This document shows, piece by piece, positions 1-5,551 of a DNA stretch of 7,989 nucleotides (positions are counted from its first letter, which is position 1; each line of letters begins with the position of its first letter). The stretch covers positions 1 to 7,989 of the forward strand of contig CAJWRP010000080.1 in the NCBI GenBank assembly GCA_913046025.1. The letters run 5' to 3'. The notes beneath the pieces are model-generated. The model searched no databases. It saw only the letters and a list, made by a program, of their open reading frames with translations, and had not been told where the DNA came from. The DNA is from an uncultured Chloroflexota bacterium. GTDB lineage: Bacteria; Chloroflexota; Dehalococcoidia; SAR202; UBA11138. The translations under genes were made by a program, and so were the position numbers.

Positions 1-666
1 GTTGTCACCAACATTGTCTGCAACTGTGGCAGGGTTGCGGGGGTCGTCCTCAGGAATGCCCTGTTCGATCTTACCGACAAGGTCCGCGCCAACGTCCGCT
101 GCCTTGGTGTAGATTCCACCCCCTACCCTGGCGAACAGGGCTATTGAGGAAGCGCCAAAGCCGAAGCCTGCGACGATGGAGATGTCCTGAAAAATCACAT
201 ACATCAGTGTGACGCCGATTAACCCGATTCCCACCACGGTCACACCCATGACGGTGCCACTGTTAAATGCGACTCGTAGCGCCGGGTTCAGGCCTTCCAT
301 GGCCTTTACTGTTGTACGAGTGTTGGCACGGACAGCAATGCTCATGCCGATAAATCCGGCCAAGCCAGAACCTATGGCTCCGACGAGGTATGCAATCGCT
401 GTAGATGGATAGTAGTGACTGGAGCCTACGCGGCCCGTAACGTCAAAGTCGATGAGTACCGCCAGGATAATGGCGATTATTATTACGAATCCGGCCAGGA
501 GCGTATACTCTCTGGCCAGAAAGGCCATTGCTCCCTGTTGAATTGCCTTGCCGATGAACTGTACCTGTTCGTTGCCCCCGTCCTGACGCATTAAATTTAT
601 GGTCAGTATTAGGGCGAAGATCAGGGCCACAATTCCAGCGGCGATGGCGATGACAAATATCGTCAC
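1..666 (-). CDS. hppA: Membrane-bound pyrophosphatase (ion-pumping), N-terminal part, cut by window edge
   Basis: This is the first 222 codons of a membrane pyrophosphatase, which couples hydrolysis of cytoplasmic PPi to pumping of H+ or Na+ across the membrane. The start is GTG at 666, preceded by a strong GGAGG (673-677) six bases upstream. Hydrophobic segments are visible at about residues 2-24, 54-73, 88-112, 138-160 and 163-180. The family's PPi/Mg-binding motif is present: [14 protein letters not shown] at 182-195 with K188, D191 and D195, followed by [10 protein letters not shown] (205-214) and ADNVGDN at the cut edge. The residues that separate K+-dependent from K+-independent enzymes, and those that set ion specificity, lie in the missing C-terminal two thirds, so H+ versus Na+ cannot be decided. 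The gene follows the translin gene in the same direction but has its own promoter-like sequence and an intrinsic terminator in its leader. The identification is very secure. Confidence 0.97.
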   Translation of the reverse strand, partial: MTIFVIAIAAGIVALIFALILTINLMRQDGGNEQVQFIGKAIQQGAMAFLAREYTLLAGFVIIIAIILAVLIDFDVTGRVGSSHYYPSTAIAYLVGAIGSGLAGFIGMSIAVRANTRTTVKAMEGLNPALRVAFNSGTVMGVTVVGIGLIGVTLMYVIFQDISIVAGFGFGASSIALFARVGGGIYTKAADVGADLVGKIEQGIPEDDPRNPATVADNVGDN

Positions 667-680
667 GCTCTGCCTCCATT

Positions 681-708
681 AAAAAATGGCCTTCCCAGAG
701 GGAAGACC
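681..708 (-). terminator. Intrinsic terminator in the hppA leader (possible attenuator)
   Basis: On the minus strand a 9-bp stem (GGTCTTCCC / GGGAAGGCC, one G-U pair, loop TCT) is followed by A and six T residues. The wobble pair becomes a C-A mismatch on the plus strand, so the hairpin belongs to minus-strand RNA. The T-tract ends at 681 and the hppA ribosome-binding site starts at 677, so no promoter fits between them: any hppA mRNA that carries this site must have passed through the hairpin. A second small stem (CCATT-TTTT-AATGG, plus coordinates 676-689) shares bases with the terminator arm and with the first two G of GGAGG, so the two structures exclude each other. Regulation is inferred; the terminator itself is clear. 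Confidence 0.8.
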
Positions 709-743
709 TTGCTTCTGTGAAACTTCGCACTATGACGTGCAAA

Positions 744-772
744 AACCTAACATAGCCGTACTAGCCAGTCAA
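744..772 (-). promoter_or_regulatory. Candidate sigma-70 promoter for hppA
   Basis: Minus-strand TTGACT (767-772, 5 of 6 to consensus) lies 17 bp from TAGGTT (744-749, 3 of 6). The expected start is near 737, giving a leader of about 70 nt that contains the terminator hairpin at 681-708. It lies in the gap after the translin stop codon. The -10 element is weak, so confidence is moderate. Confidence 0.45.
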
Positions 773-784
773 GGAAAATGCAGG

Positions 785-1453
785 CTATGAGTTGCTTCGT
801 GGCCCGCTTGCGTCGGCCAGCTTCTCCTCCAAACGGCGCTGCCTGAGTGCCACTGTAAGATCTCCTCGCGTTCTCTCCAGTACACCTCGCACCATGTCTG
901 TGTTCCTGCGCAGGCCTCGTGTGACCGCATCAGGAAAGTCCATGGTCACCAGTATCGTGTATATCTCGTCCATAACGTCTAGAAGCTCCTCGCACCTGGA
1001 GAAGTCATCTCGCCTGAGTGAATCCAGTATGAATCGGCGAAGCTCGCCCGCCGTGTCGGCCAGGCCCCCTAAATAAGGTGCTGTCCCGACCTTCAGGTCT
1101 TTTGGCATGGGCAGAGGGCTTCCTTCAGCAAATGCCAGAGTGGCATTCGCCTCCACGTATTCCTTCAGCGCATCCTCAACGTAACCGGCGTAATAGACAG
1201 CCGGATGTGACTCCTTTACCTGGTTCAACTGGCCGGTAAGGTCGTTAATGATGATGATGAGTTCTCTCGCCTGGACAAACTCTCCTCTGTGAGTGGCGCG
1301 AATGGAGTTGGCGCAGTTCCGAATGATCTCCCGAGAAAGGCGAAGGGCCTGCTCCCGGGCTTCGTGAAAATCGGCAAAGCCCTCTCGCGCCTCGTCGGCG
1401 ATCTGCCTCAGCTTGGACCTATGCTCTTTTGCGGACTCAGTTTCAGGTGCCAC
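785..1453 (-). CDS. Translin-family protein (TRAX-like acidic residues retained)
   Basis: This 222-residue, mostly helical protein matches the translin superfamily, which in eukaryotes includes translin and TRAX, the subunits of the C3PO endoribonuclease. Recognisable blocks are a long N-terminal helix (about 10-45), the AxRxxHRGEF region (52-59), the GY-x-EDALKEYVEA block (90-102), the YLGGLADTAGELRR block (127-140) and a C-terminal region rich in Arg and Asp (179-204). E98, E101, D133 and E137 line up, from memory of the family, with the acidic metal-binding residues of TRAX, which suggests a nuclease rather than only a nucleic-acid-binding protein. Translin relatives are known in archaea and some bacteria. 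The start is GTG at 1453 with a weak AG-rich upstream site; it follows thiE by 50 nt and may be co-transcribed with it. Family assignment is confident; activity and substrate are not known. Confidence 0.85.
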   Translation of the reverse strand: MAPETESAKEHRSKLRQIADEAREGFADFHEAREQALRLSREIIRNCANSIRATHRGEFVQARELIIIINDLTGQLNQVKESHPAVYYAGYVEDALKEYVEANATLAFAEGSPLPMPKDLKVGTAPYLGGLADTAGELRRFILDSLRRDDFSRCEELLDVMDEIYTILVTMDFPDAVTRGLRRNTDMVRGVLERTRGDLTVALRQRRLEEKLADASGPRSNS

Positions 1454-1503
1454 GGATTTTTTCTCTCTCTTGTTTCCGATGAGGTCTTCCTATAACGAAG
1501 GCT

Positions 1504-2505
1504 CTATGCGGAGTTGAATAGCCCAACTAGCTTGGAGGCTGCGGCTTCTGGATTGTCGGCCATTGTGATGGCGCTTACAACACAGATAGATTCGGCACCT
1601 GCTTGCACAACCTCGACGATGTTGCTTTCGTCGATACCGCCTATGGCGACGATAGGCTGGTCTACCGCCTCTCTTACTTTTCTTATCGTCTCCGGCCCGA
1701 CTGCGGATCTGCCGCTCTTGCCCATGGTGGTGGTGGCATAGACGGCCCCGACGGCCAGGTAATCCGCTCCCTGTTGGTGGGAGTCTATGGCCTGCTCTAG
1801 GCCGTTGTTGGACCTGCCAACGATCTGGTGGAGCGCCAAAGATTTCCTGGCCTCTCCTATCGGCAAGTCCGTCTGGCCCACGTGCAGCCCGTGCGCTCCA
1901 GATGCGATCGTCACGTCGGCGTCGTCGTTCATGATGAACAAAGCGTCATGCTGGTTGCAGAGGTTTAGTAGCTCCCTGGCAATAGAGATCACTTCTCCTT
2001 TGTCCCTGGTCTTGTCGCGAAACTGGACGGCGGTCACTCCGCCCTTCAGCGCTGCCATAGCGATCTCTATAACGTCGCGGTCGCCGGTCGCTTCTGGATC
2101 GACGATCACATAGATGCCGCACAATTTGGATGCGATGCCTGCCCTTAATTCCGCCGCCACCTGGTTCTCTGATCTGTTGAGGACCATTCGTACTCTGGGA
2201 ATCCAGCCTTCGTGCAGCTTGGTGATTTCAGCGTCATCCTTCACCTGAGCCAGGATATTCACCGATGCCCTGAGCGAAGAGATAGTGTCGAGAGTCAGCT
2301 GCTGAGGGAAGTCTGTGATCTGACCAAACGCCGTACGCCTCTCGCGAAGCTCATCTCTGGGGAGCTCTGCCGCGTCTGGAAAGGGCAGCGACTCACGCAT
2401 CATCTTTATGTCTGAATAAAGGCCCAGAGGCGCCGTGATGAAAGCTTCTAGCAACCTAATTTCTTCTATTACGGCGTGGACCTGATTGGCAACGAATGGG
2501 TTCAT
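1504..2505 (-). CDS. thiE: Thiamine-phosphate synthase with N-terminal helical extension
   Basis: Residues about 125-333 form a complete ThiE TIM barrel, which joins HMP-PP and the thiazole phosphate to give thiamine monophosphate in the cytoplasm. Family motifs are present in order: QFRDK (161-165), NDDAD (193-197), HVGQ (208-211), VGRS (229-232), the TTT-x-GKSG phosphate loop (258-265) and GGI (289-291). The first 120 or so residues are an extra helical domain not needed for the barrel. Its pattern (a helix ending IRLLEAF near 16-22, a second similar helix SLRASVNIL near 77-85, then a basic linker) resembles the ThiD2-type N-terminal domain that some bacteria fuse to ThiE, but it is diverged and the assignment is tentative. 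The start is ATG at 2505, with only a weak AGGTAGGT upstream. No TPP riboswitch is visible before it. It lies downstream of a broken yraN and upstream of the translin gene. Confidence 0.95.
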   Translation of the reverse strand: MNPFVANQVHAVIEEIRLLEAFITAPLGLYSDIKMMRESLPFPDAAELPRDELRERRTAFGQITDFPQQLTLDTISSLRASVNILAQVKDDAEITKLHEGWIPRVRMVLNRSENQVAAELRAGIASKLCGIYVIVDPEATGDRDVIEIAMAALKGGVTAVQFRDKTRDKGEVISIARELLNLCNQHDALFIMNDDADVTIASGAHGLHVGQTDLPIGEARKSLALHQIVGRSNNGLEQAIDSHQQGADYLAVGAVYATTTMGKSGRSAVGPETIRKVREAVDQPIVAIGGIDESNIVEVVQAGAESICVVSAITMADNPEAAASKLVGLFNSA

Positions 2506-2544
2506 AGCGTTTTGGGTACCTACCTGTTACTCGATTCGGGCTAG

Positions 2545-2553
2545 ATTTTATCA
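2545..2553 (-). promoter_or_regulatory. Extended -10 promoter candidate for thiE
   Basis: Minus-strand TGATAAAAT is an extended -10 element (TG-N-TAAAAT, 5 of 6 to TATAAT). No good -35 is seen, which is usual for extended -10 promoters. The expected start near 2538 would give a leader of about 33 nt. It lies between the yraN remnant and thiE, so thiE-translin may be transcribed on its own. Confidence 0.45.
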
Positions 2554-2596
2554 CGATGAGACCTTTGGTGTTGTTGAACAGCGCCAGGGCCATCTT

Positions 2597-2960
2597 TCAC
2601 AGTTCGACGGGATTCTCGATTACTTCCAGTCATACAAGCTCATCTCGTCTATCTAGCTCCACAGCCACCACGTCGATGTGCCACAGACAGCGCTCCAGCC
2701 CATAGCTTGCATGTACTCTTGTGCAGCGGCGACCATGTGGGCCTGCTTGCGGGAAGTGATGGACCCTTCGGGACTACCCATAGATGGGCCCCGCCGGGTG
2801 CGGATCTCGACGAAGGTCAGGGTCTGGTCCAGCTTAGCGATGATATCGATGTCTCCCGACGGACATCGGTGGTTGGTTTCAGTTATTCGTAACCTTGGTT
2901 CTCCAGGTGTTTGCGTGCCAGGTTCTCCCCTAGCCTGCCTGTTCGTTGCCGCGCGTTCAT
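2597..2960 (-). pseudogene. yraN: Broken yraN (UPF0102 nuclease-like) with two frameshifts and a nonsense codon
   Basis: Read in pieces, this 470-bp gap between rnhB and thiE encodes a whole YraN/UPF0102 protein of about 121 codons. Frame 1 (2960-2886) begins at ATG and gives MNARQRTGRLGENLARKHLE, then GYE and a stop at 2883-2885. Losing one A after GYE explains the shift to frame 2, which gives TNHRCPSGDIDIIA and TFVEIRTRRG, the nuclease-fold motifs of the family. A second one-base loss near 2699-2700 leads to frame 3, with LWHIDVVAVELDR, an in-frame TGA at 2630-2632 where CGA (Arg) is likely ancestral, then LEVIENPVEL and the final stop at 2597-2599. The rnhB-yraN order is common in bacteria, and the gene starts 16 nt after the rnhB stop. 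Three separate lesions in a region where the other genes are intact favour real decay over sequencing error. Confidence 0.85.
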
Positions 2961-2975
2961 GCGGTCACACCAACC

Positions 2976-3665
2976 TTAGAGACGGCGTCGGCTCTGGTTT
3001 TCCATGTGTTTGATGGGAGCAAATGAGTAGCGATGAATTTCGCAGGGGCCAAGAGAATCTATGCTGTCCATATGTGCGCTTGTGCCGTAACCCTTGTGCT
3101 GTGCGAAGCCGTATCCAGGATAGTTCTTATCGGCCTCCTCCATCATCTGGTCACGGGCGACCTTTGCCACGATGGATGCAGCGGCAATGGAGTAGCATAG
3201 GGAGTCGCCACGAATAATTGCCTTTTGGGGTAGGTCAACTTCACGCAATGGGAATGCATCCAGAAGGAGAAAATTGGGATACAAAGGCAGCACTTCAAGC
3301 GCCCTGCACATGGCCAGTCTTGTGGCGGGTGCAATTCCTAGGCTGTCCACTTCGGCAGGACTGCACAACCCAACCCCCAGAGCCAGCGCATGCTCGCGCA
3401 GATGCTCCAGAGCGGTTTCCCTCTGCTTTGCGGAGAGCTGCTTGCTGTCGCGGATTAGCCGGAGCCATTTGCCTCTGTTGGTGGGAGGAAGTATAGCCAC
3501 GCCTGCTACTACTGGGCCAGCCAAGGGACCTCTGCCTACCTCATCCAGGCCCGCAACCAGCGCGTAGCCCTGTTCCATTGCGGAAGTCTCTTCGAGGTAC
3601 GTGGGGCCAGCTTTCTTGGCAGGCTTTGAGGAGCTTTTTTGCCTGGGGGCCACTGAGAGAGCCAC
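2976..3665 (-). CDS. rnhB: Ribonuclease HII
   Basis: RNase HII nicks the RNA strand of RNA-DNA hybrids and starts removal of single ribonucleotides from genomic DNA. The 229-residue protein has the family active site: D41 and E42 in GLDEVGRGPLAGPV (39-52), D136 in LLLDAF and D154 in RGDS, with the GRG loop at 44-46. The SIAAASIVAKVARD helix (159-172) and the YPGYGF-x-HKGYGT block (182-195) are also present. The start is GTG at 3665 with a perfect GGAGG (3672-3676) six bases upstream; this adds a basic, probably disordered tail of about 30 residues before the core. The later Met30 would give a typical-length enzyme but lacks comparable support. It is followed closely by the yraN remnant and preceded by an intrinsic terminator. 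Confidence 0.97.
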   Translation of the reverse strand: MALSVAPRQKSSSKPAKKAGPTYLEETSAMEQGYALVAGLDEVGRGPLAGPVVAGVAILPPTNRGKWLRLIRDSKQLSAKQRETALEHLREHALALGVGLCSPAEVDSLGIAPATRLAMCRALEVLPLYPNFLLLDAFPLREVDLPQKAIIRGDSLCYSIAAASIVAKVARDQMMEEADKNYPGYGFAQHKGYGTSAHMDSIDSLGPCEIHRYSFAPIKHMENQSRRRL

Positions 3666-3700
3666 TGAAGACCTCCGGCCTGCGGGATAGCGGGATAAAA

Positions 3701-3728
3701 GAAAAGGGCGGCTTTATTGAAGCCGCCC
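3701..3728 (-). terminator. Intrinsic terminator after the DinB-like gene
   Basis: On the minus strand a perfect 9-bp GC-rich stem (GGGCGGCTT / AAGCCGCCC, loop CAATA) is followed by TTTTC and then TTTTAT. It ends the mnmA-dinB transcript. Only about 24 bp separate the tail from the rnhB ribosome-binding site, too little for a promoter, so rnhB depends on read-through or on the promoter-like element that overlaps this hairpin's upstream side (3731-3739). The plus strand shows no T-tract. Confidence 0.85.
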
Positions 3729-3730
3729 CA

Positions 3731-3739
3731 ATAATATCA
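3731..3739 (-). promoter_or_regulatory. Extended -10 promoter candidate for rnhB, abutting the terminator
   Basis: Minus-strand TGATATTAT is an extended -10 (TG-N-TATTAT, 5 of 6). Its TGA is also the stop codon of the DinB-like gene. The expected start near 3724 falls inside the 5' arm of the terminator stem (3720-3728), so RNA made here would lack part of the stem and might escape termination. There is no convincing -35. This is an inference from position. Confidence 0.35.
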
Positions 3740-4249
3740 CTTGTCCAGGCCGCGTTGTAACCCACGTAAATAGGCAATCTGGCCAACGTGCTGCGCCTCT
3801 TCGATGAGCACGTGGGCCAGTATCTTGGCGATGGTATTCTGCGCGTCGCGTTCCGGATTAGGAGGCCTCTCCAGATCGGCATCCGTAAGGCTGTCGATAA
3901 GCAGCAAGGTGTCCACTCGAACACAGTCGTAGTATTCCATGAGCAGGCCAGGATCATACGTGGGGAAATTGGCGAGCTGTTCTGAAGTGTATCCGAAGCC
4001 GCTGTCGCGTTCCGGCAGCCCTAGCTTATCTGCCCATCCGTCACGCTCCCAGACTTGAGGCCCGCGACGAATGCCCCTATTCATCCAGCCATCCTCCACA
4101 CGAGCTATGTGCCAGACGGCGTAATCAATGTGGTGGGAATCTGGACCTGGCTGGAATCGACGCTCCTCAGCGGCCAGGCCGTCCAGTGCTTTTTTGAGGT
4201 CCTGCATATACTCTTCAAGACCCATCTTGATTACGTCGCGGAAATCCAT
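3737..4249 (-). CDS. DinB-like (DinB/YfiT superfamily) four-helix protein
   Basis: This 170-residue protein matches the DinB/YfiT superfamily of small four-helix-bundle, usually metal-binding proteins. It has the WHIARVED segment (46-53, H47) and the C-terminal pattern H146-x3-E150-x3-H154-x-GQIAYLRG, in which H47, H146 and H154 would form the metal site. Members act as thiol-dependent transferases or hydrolases in detoxification, or have unknown roles; the sequence does not say which. The ATG lies only 5 nt after the mnmA stop and its likely ribosome-binding site (AGAGG, about 10 nt upstream) lies inside the mnmA 3' end, so the two genes are probably translationally coupled. An intrinsic terminator follows at once. 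It should not be confused with DNA polymerase IV, which shares the dinB name. Confidence 0.85.
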   Translation of the reverse strand: MDFRDVIKMGLEEYMQDLKKALDGLAAEERRFQPGPDSHHIDYAVWHIARVEDGWMNRGIRRGPQVWERDGWADKLGLPERDSGFGYTSEQLANFPTYDPGLLMEYYDCVRVDTLLLIDSLTDADLERPPNPERDAQNTIAKILAHVLIEEAQHVGQIAYLRGLQRGLDK

Positions 4250-4254
4250 GGTTG

Positions 4255-5400
4255 TTATACCTCTGAGTTTGCAGTCGCCGCCGAAAGCACAACTTCGGGC
4301 TCTGCCGCTTCGATCTCGATGATTCCGCCTCCCAGCACCTTGTCGCCCTGGTAAAAGACCACAGCCTGACCGGGAGTAACCGCCCTCTGCGGCTCGTCGA
4401 ACATGATTTCCGCCCAGCCTTCGCTGTTTTCCGCATTGGGAATCAGAGTGGCTGGCGCGTCGTTGGCACGGTAACGAATCTTGGCTGTCACTTCCGTTGG
4501 CCCTACGGGAGGGGTTCCATCCAAATAATTTACCCTGGATGCCCAGAGCTGACGCTGCATGAGGTCCTTCTGGGCTCCCAGCGTAACCTGGTTATTCTGC
4601 GCGTTGATCTTGGTGACAAACATAGGCTTGCCACTGTTGCCCTGTAGGCCCAGCTTCCGCCGCTGTCCTACGGTGAAGAACTGGATCCCAGGATGATCTC
4701 CCAAGACGTTGCCGCTCTGGTCTACCAGGTTGCCCGGCTTGGGCTTGGCTCGCTCACCAACAAATTTGCGGTAGTCACCGTCTGGAATGAAGCATATTTC
4801 CTGGCTGTCGGGCTTGTCGGCTACTGCCAGGCCTGCCTCGGACGCCAACTCCCGTATCCGAGCCTTGGGGTAGTCGCCCACGGGAAGCAGCAATCGGGCC
4901 AACTCGGTCTGAGTCAGGGTGAACAGCACGTAGGACTGGTCCTTGCCGCTGTCTACGCCCTTCAAGAGGCTGTAGCCGTCGGCATCTTGTCGGATGCGGG
5001 CGTAATGACCAGTGGCAATGTAGTCGGCGTCCATGAAGTTCGCCCGTCTGAGCAGGAAGTCGAACTTCATCTTGTCGTTGCATGCCAGGCATGGGTGGGG
5101 TGTGCGGCCGCGCTCGTATTCAGCCACAAAATAGTCTACCACATGCTTCTGGAACTCTTTTTCGAAGTTCACGAAGTAGTGTCGTGCCCCAATGGCGTCG
5201 CACACTCGTCGAGCATCCTGGACGTCCTCTACGGAGCAGCAGCGCTTGCTCAAAGGAGCGGCGTTGCTATCCTCCTCAGACCAGAGGCGCATGGTTACGC
5301 CTATGACCTCGTAGCCCTCGTCCTTCAAAAGTGCAGCGGCGACCGACGAGTCGACACCTCCGCTCATGGCAACAACAACTCTTCCCTTACTAGTAATCAT
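4255..5400 (-). CDS. mnmA: tRNA-specific 2-thiouridylase MnmA
   Basis: MnmA places the sulfur at C2 of the wobble uridine U34 in tRNA-Lys, -Glu and -Gln, using ATP and a relayed persulfide. From the start at 5400 the protein has 381 residues, usual for the family. Motifs in order: the PP-loop SGGVDSS (13-19), a CCSVED segment (54-59), HPCLACN (102-108) with the likely catalytic C107, ATGHYAR (129-135), QEICFIPDG (200-208) with the second catalytic C203, FTVGQRR (242-248) and the C-terminal barrel with TPGQAVVFY. The open frame extends 12 codons further up (TTG at 5436, ATG at 5433), but those codons coincide with a -35-like box and homologues start just before the PP-loop, so 5400 is preferred. 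It is followed at 5 nt by the DinB-like gene and diverges from rsfS. Confidence 0.97.
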   Translation of the reverse strand: MITSKGRVVVAMSGGVDSSVAAALLKDEGYEVIGVTMRLWSEEDSNAAPLSKRCCSVEDVQDARRVCDAIGARHYFVNFEKEFQKHVVDYFVAEYERGRTPHPCLACNDKMKFDFLLRRANFMDADYIATGHYARIRQDADGYSLLKGVDSGKDQSYVLFTLTQTELARLLLPVGDYPKARIRELASEAGLAVADKPDSQEICFIPDGDYRKFVGERAKPKPGNLVDQSGNVLGDHPGIQFFTVGQRRKLGLQGNSGKPMFVTKINAQNNQVTLGAQKDLMQRQLWASRVNYLDGTPPVGPTEVTAKIRYRANDAPATLIPNAENSEGWAEIMFDEPQRAVTPGQAVVFYQGDKVLGGGIIEIEAAEPEVVLSAATANSEV

Positions 5401-5407
5401 GGTAAAA

Positions 5408-5436
5408 AGCCTAACACACGACTTGGGACCCATCAA
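5408..5436 (-). promoter_or_regulatory. Candidate promoter for mnmA (leaderless layout)
   Basis: Minus-strand TTGATG (5431-5436) lies 17 bp from TAGGCT (5408-5413), the same TAGGYT form as the candidate hppA -10. Only seven bases (TTTTACC) separate the -10 from the ATG at 5400, so transcription would start at or one base before the start codon. Both boxes are imperfect (4 of 6 and 3 of 6), and AGG 9 nt before the ATG could instead be a weak ribosome-binding site. Confidence 0.4.
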
Positions 5437-5493
5437 TGGAATTTGTCCACCTGAACCGCCCTCAGTTTAGCTGTGCCGGGAGAATATTAAGGG

Positions 5494-5516
5494 CGAATGG
5501 GAAGTTCAGCCATTCG
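5494..5516. promoter_or_regulatory. Inverted repeat next to the rsfS -35 box, possible operator
   Basis: CGAATGG (5494-5500) and CCATTCG (5510-5516) form a perfect 7-bp inverted repeat with a 9-bp spacer. The right arm directly abuts the TTGACC -35 box, and the centre is about 47 bp before the expected rsfS start, one and a half to two helical turns in arm spacing. A protein-binding site is plausible; no regulator is identified. Confidence 0.45.
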
Positions 5517-5545
5517 TTGACCTGTTACAGGACTGTATCTATAAT
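5517..5545 (+). promoter_or_regulatory. Near-consensus sigma-70 promoter of rsfS (leaderless)
   Basis: TTGACC (5517-5522, 5 of 6) and a perfect TATAAT (5540-5545) are separated by exactly 17 bp. The six bases AACTTT then lead straight into ATG at 5552, so the expected transcription start is the A of the start codon. There is no ribosome-binding site. Confidence 0.85.
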
Positions 5546-5551
5546 AACTTT

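Noticed and set aside
443..742. Minus-strand open frame of 99 codons overlapping the hppA 5' end
   Set aside because: It is in another frame of hppA, whose protein matches the family; this frame also runs across the terminator hairpin.
2506..2596. TPP riboswitch before thiE
   Set aside because: The gap is too short and lacks the conserved CUGAGA and related boxes on the minus strand.
2678..3013. Plus-strand open frame of 111 codons across the rnhB-thiE gap
   Set aside because: The minus strand holds a recognisable though broken yraN here; the plus-strand product matches nothing and enters the rnhB 3' end.
5401..5436. Longer mnmA start at TTG 5436 or ATG 5433
   Set aside because: These codons coincide with a -35-like box, and the added residues do not resemble the usual short lead before the PP-loop.
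4693..5454. Long open frame (253 codons) on the plus strand
   Set aside because: It is fully antisense to mnmA, whose motifs are complete; the product has no recognisable domain and has neither a ribosome site nor a promoter.
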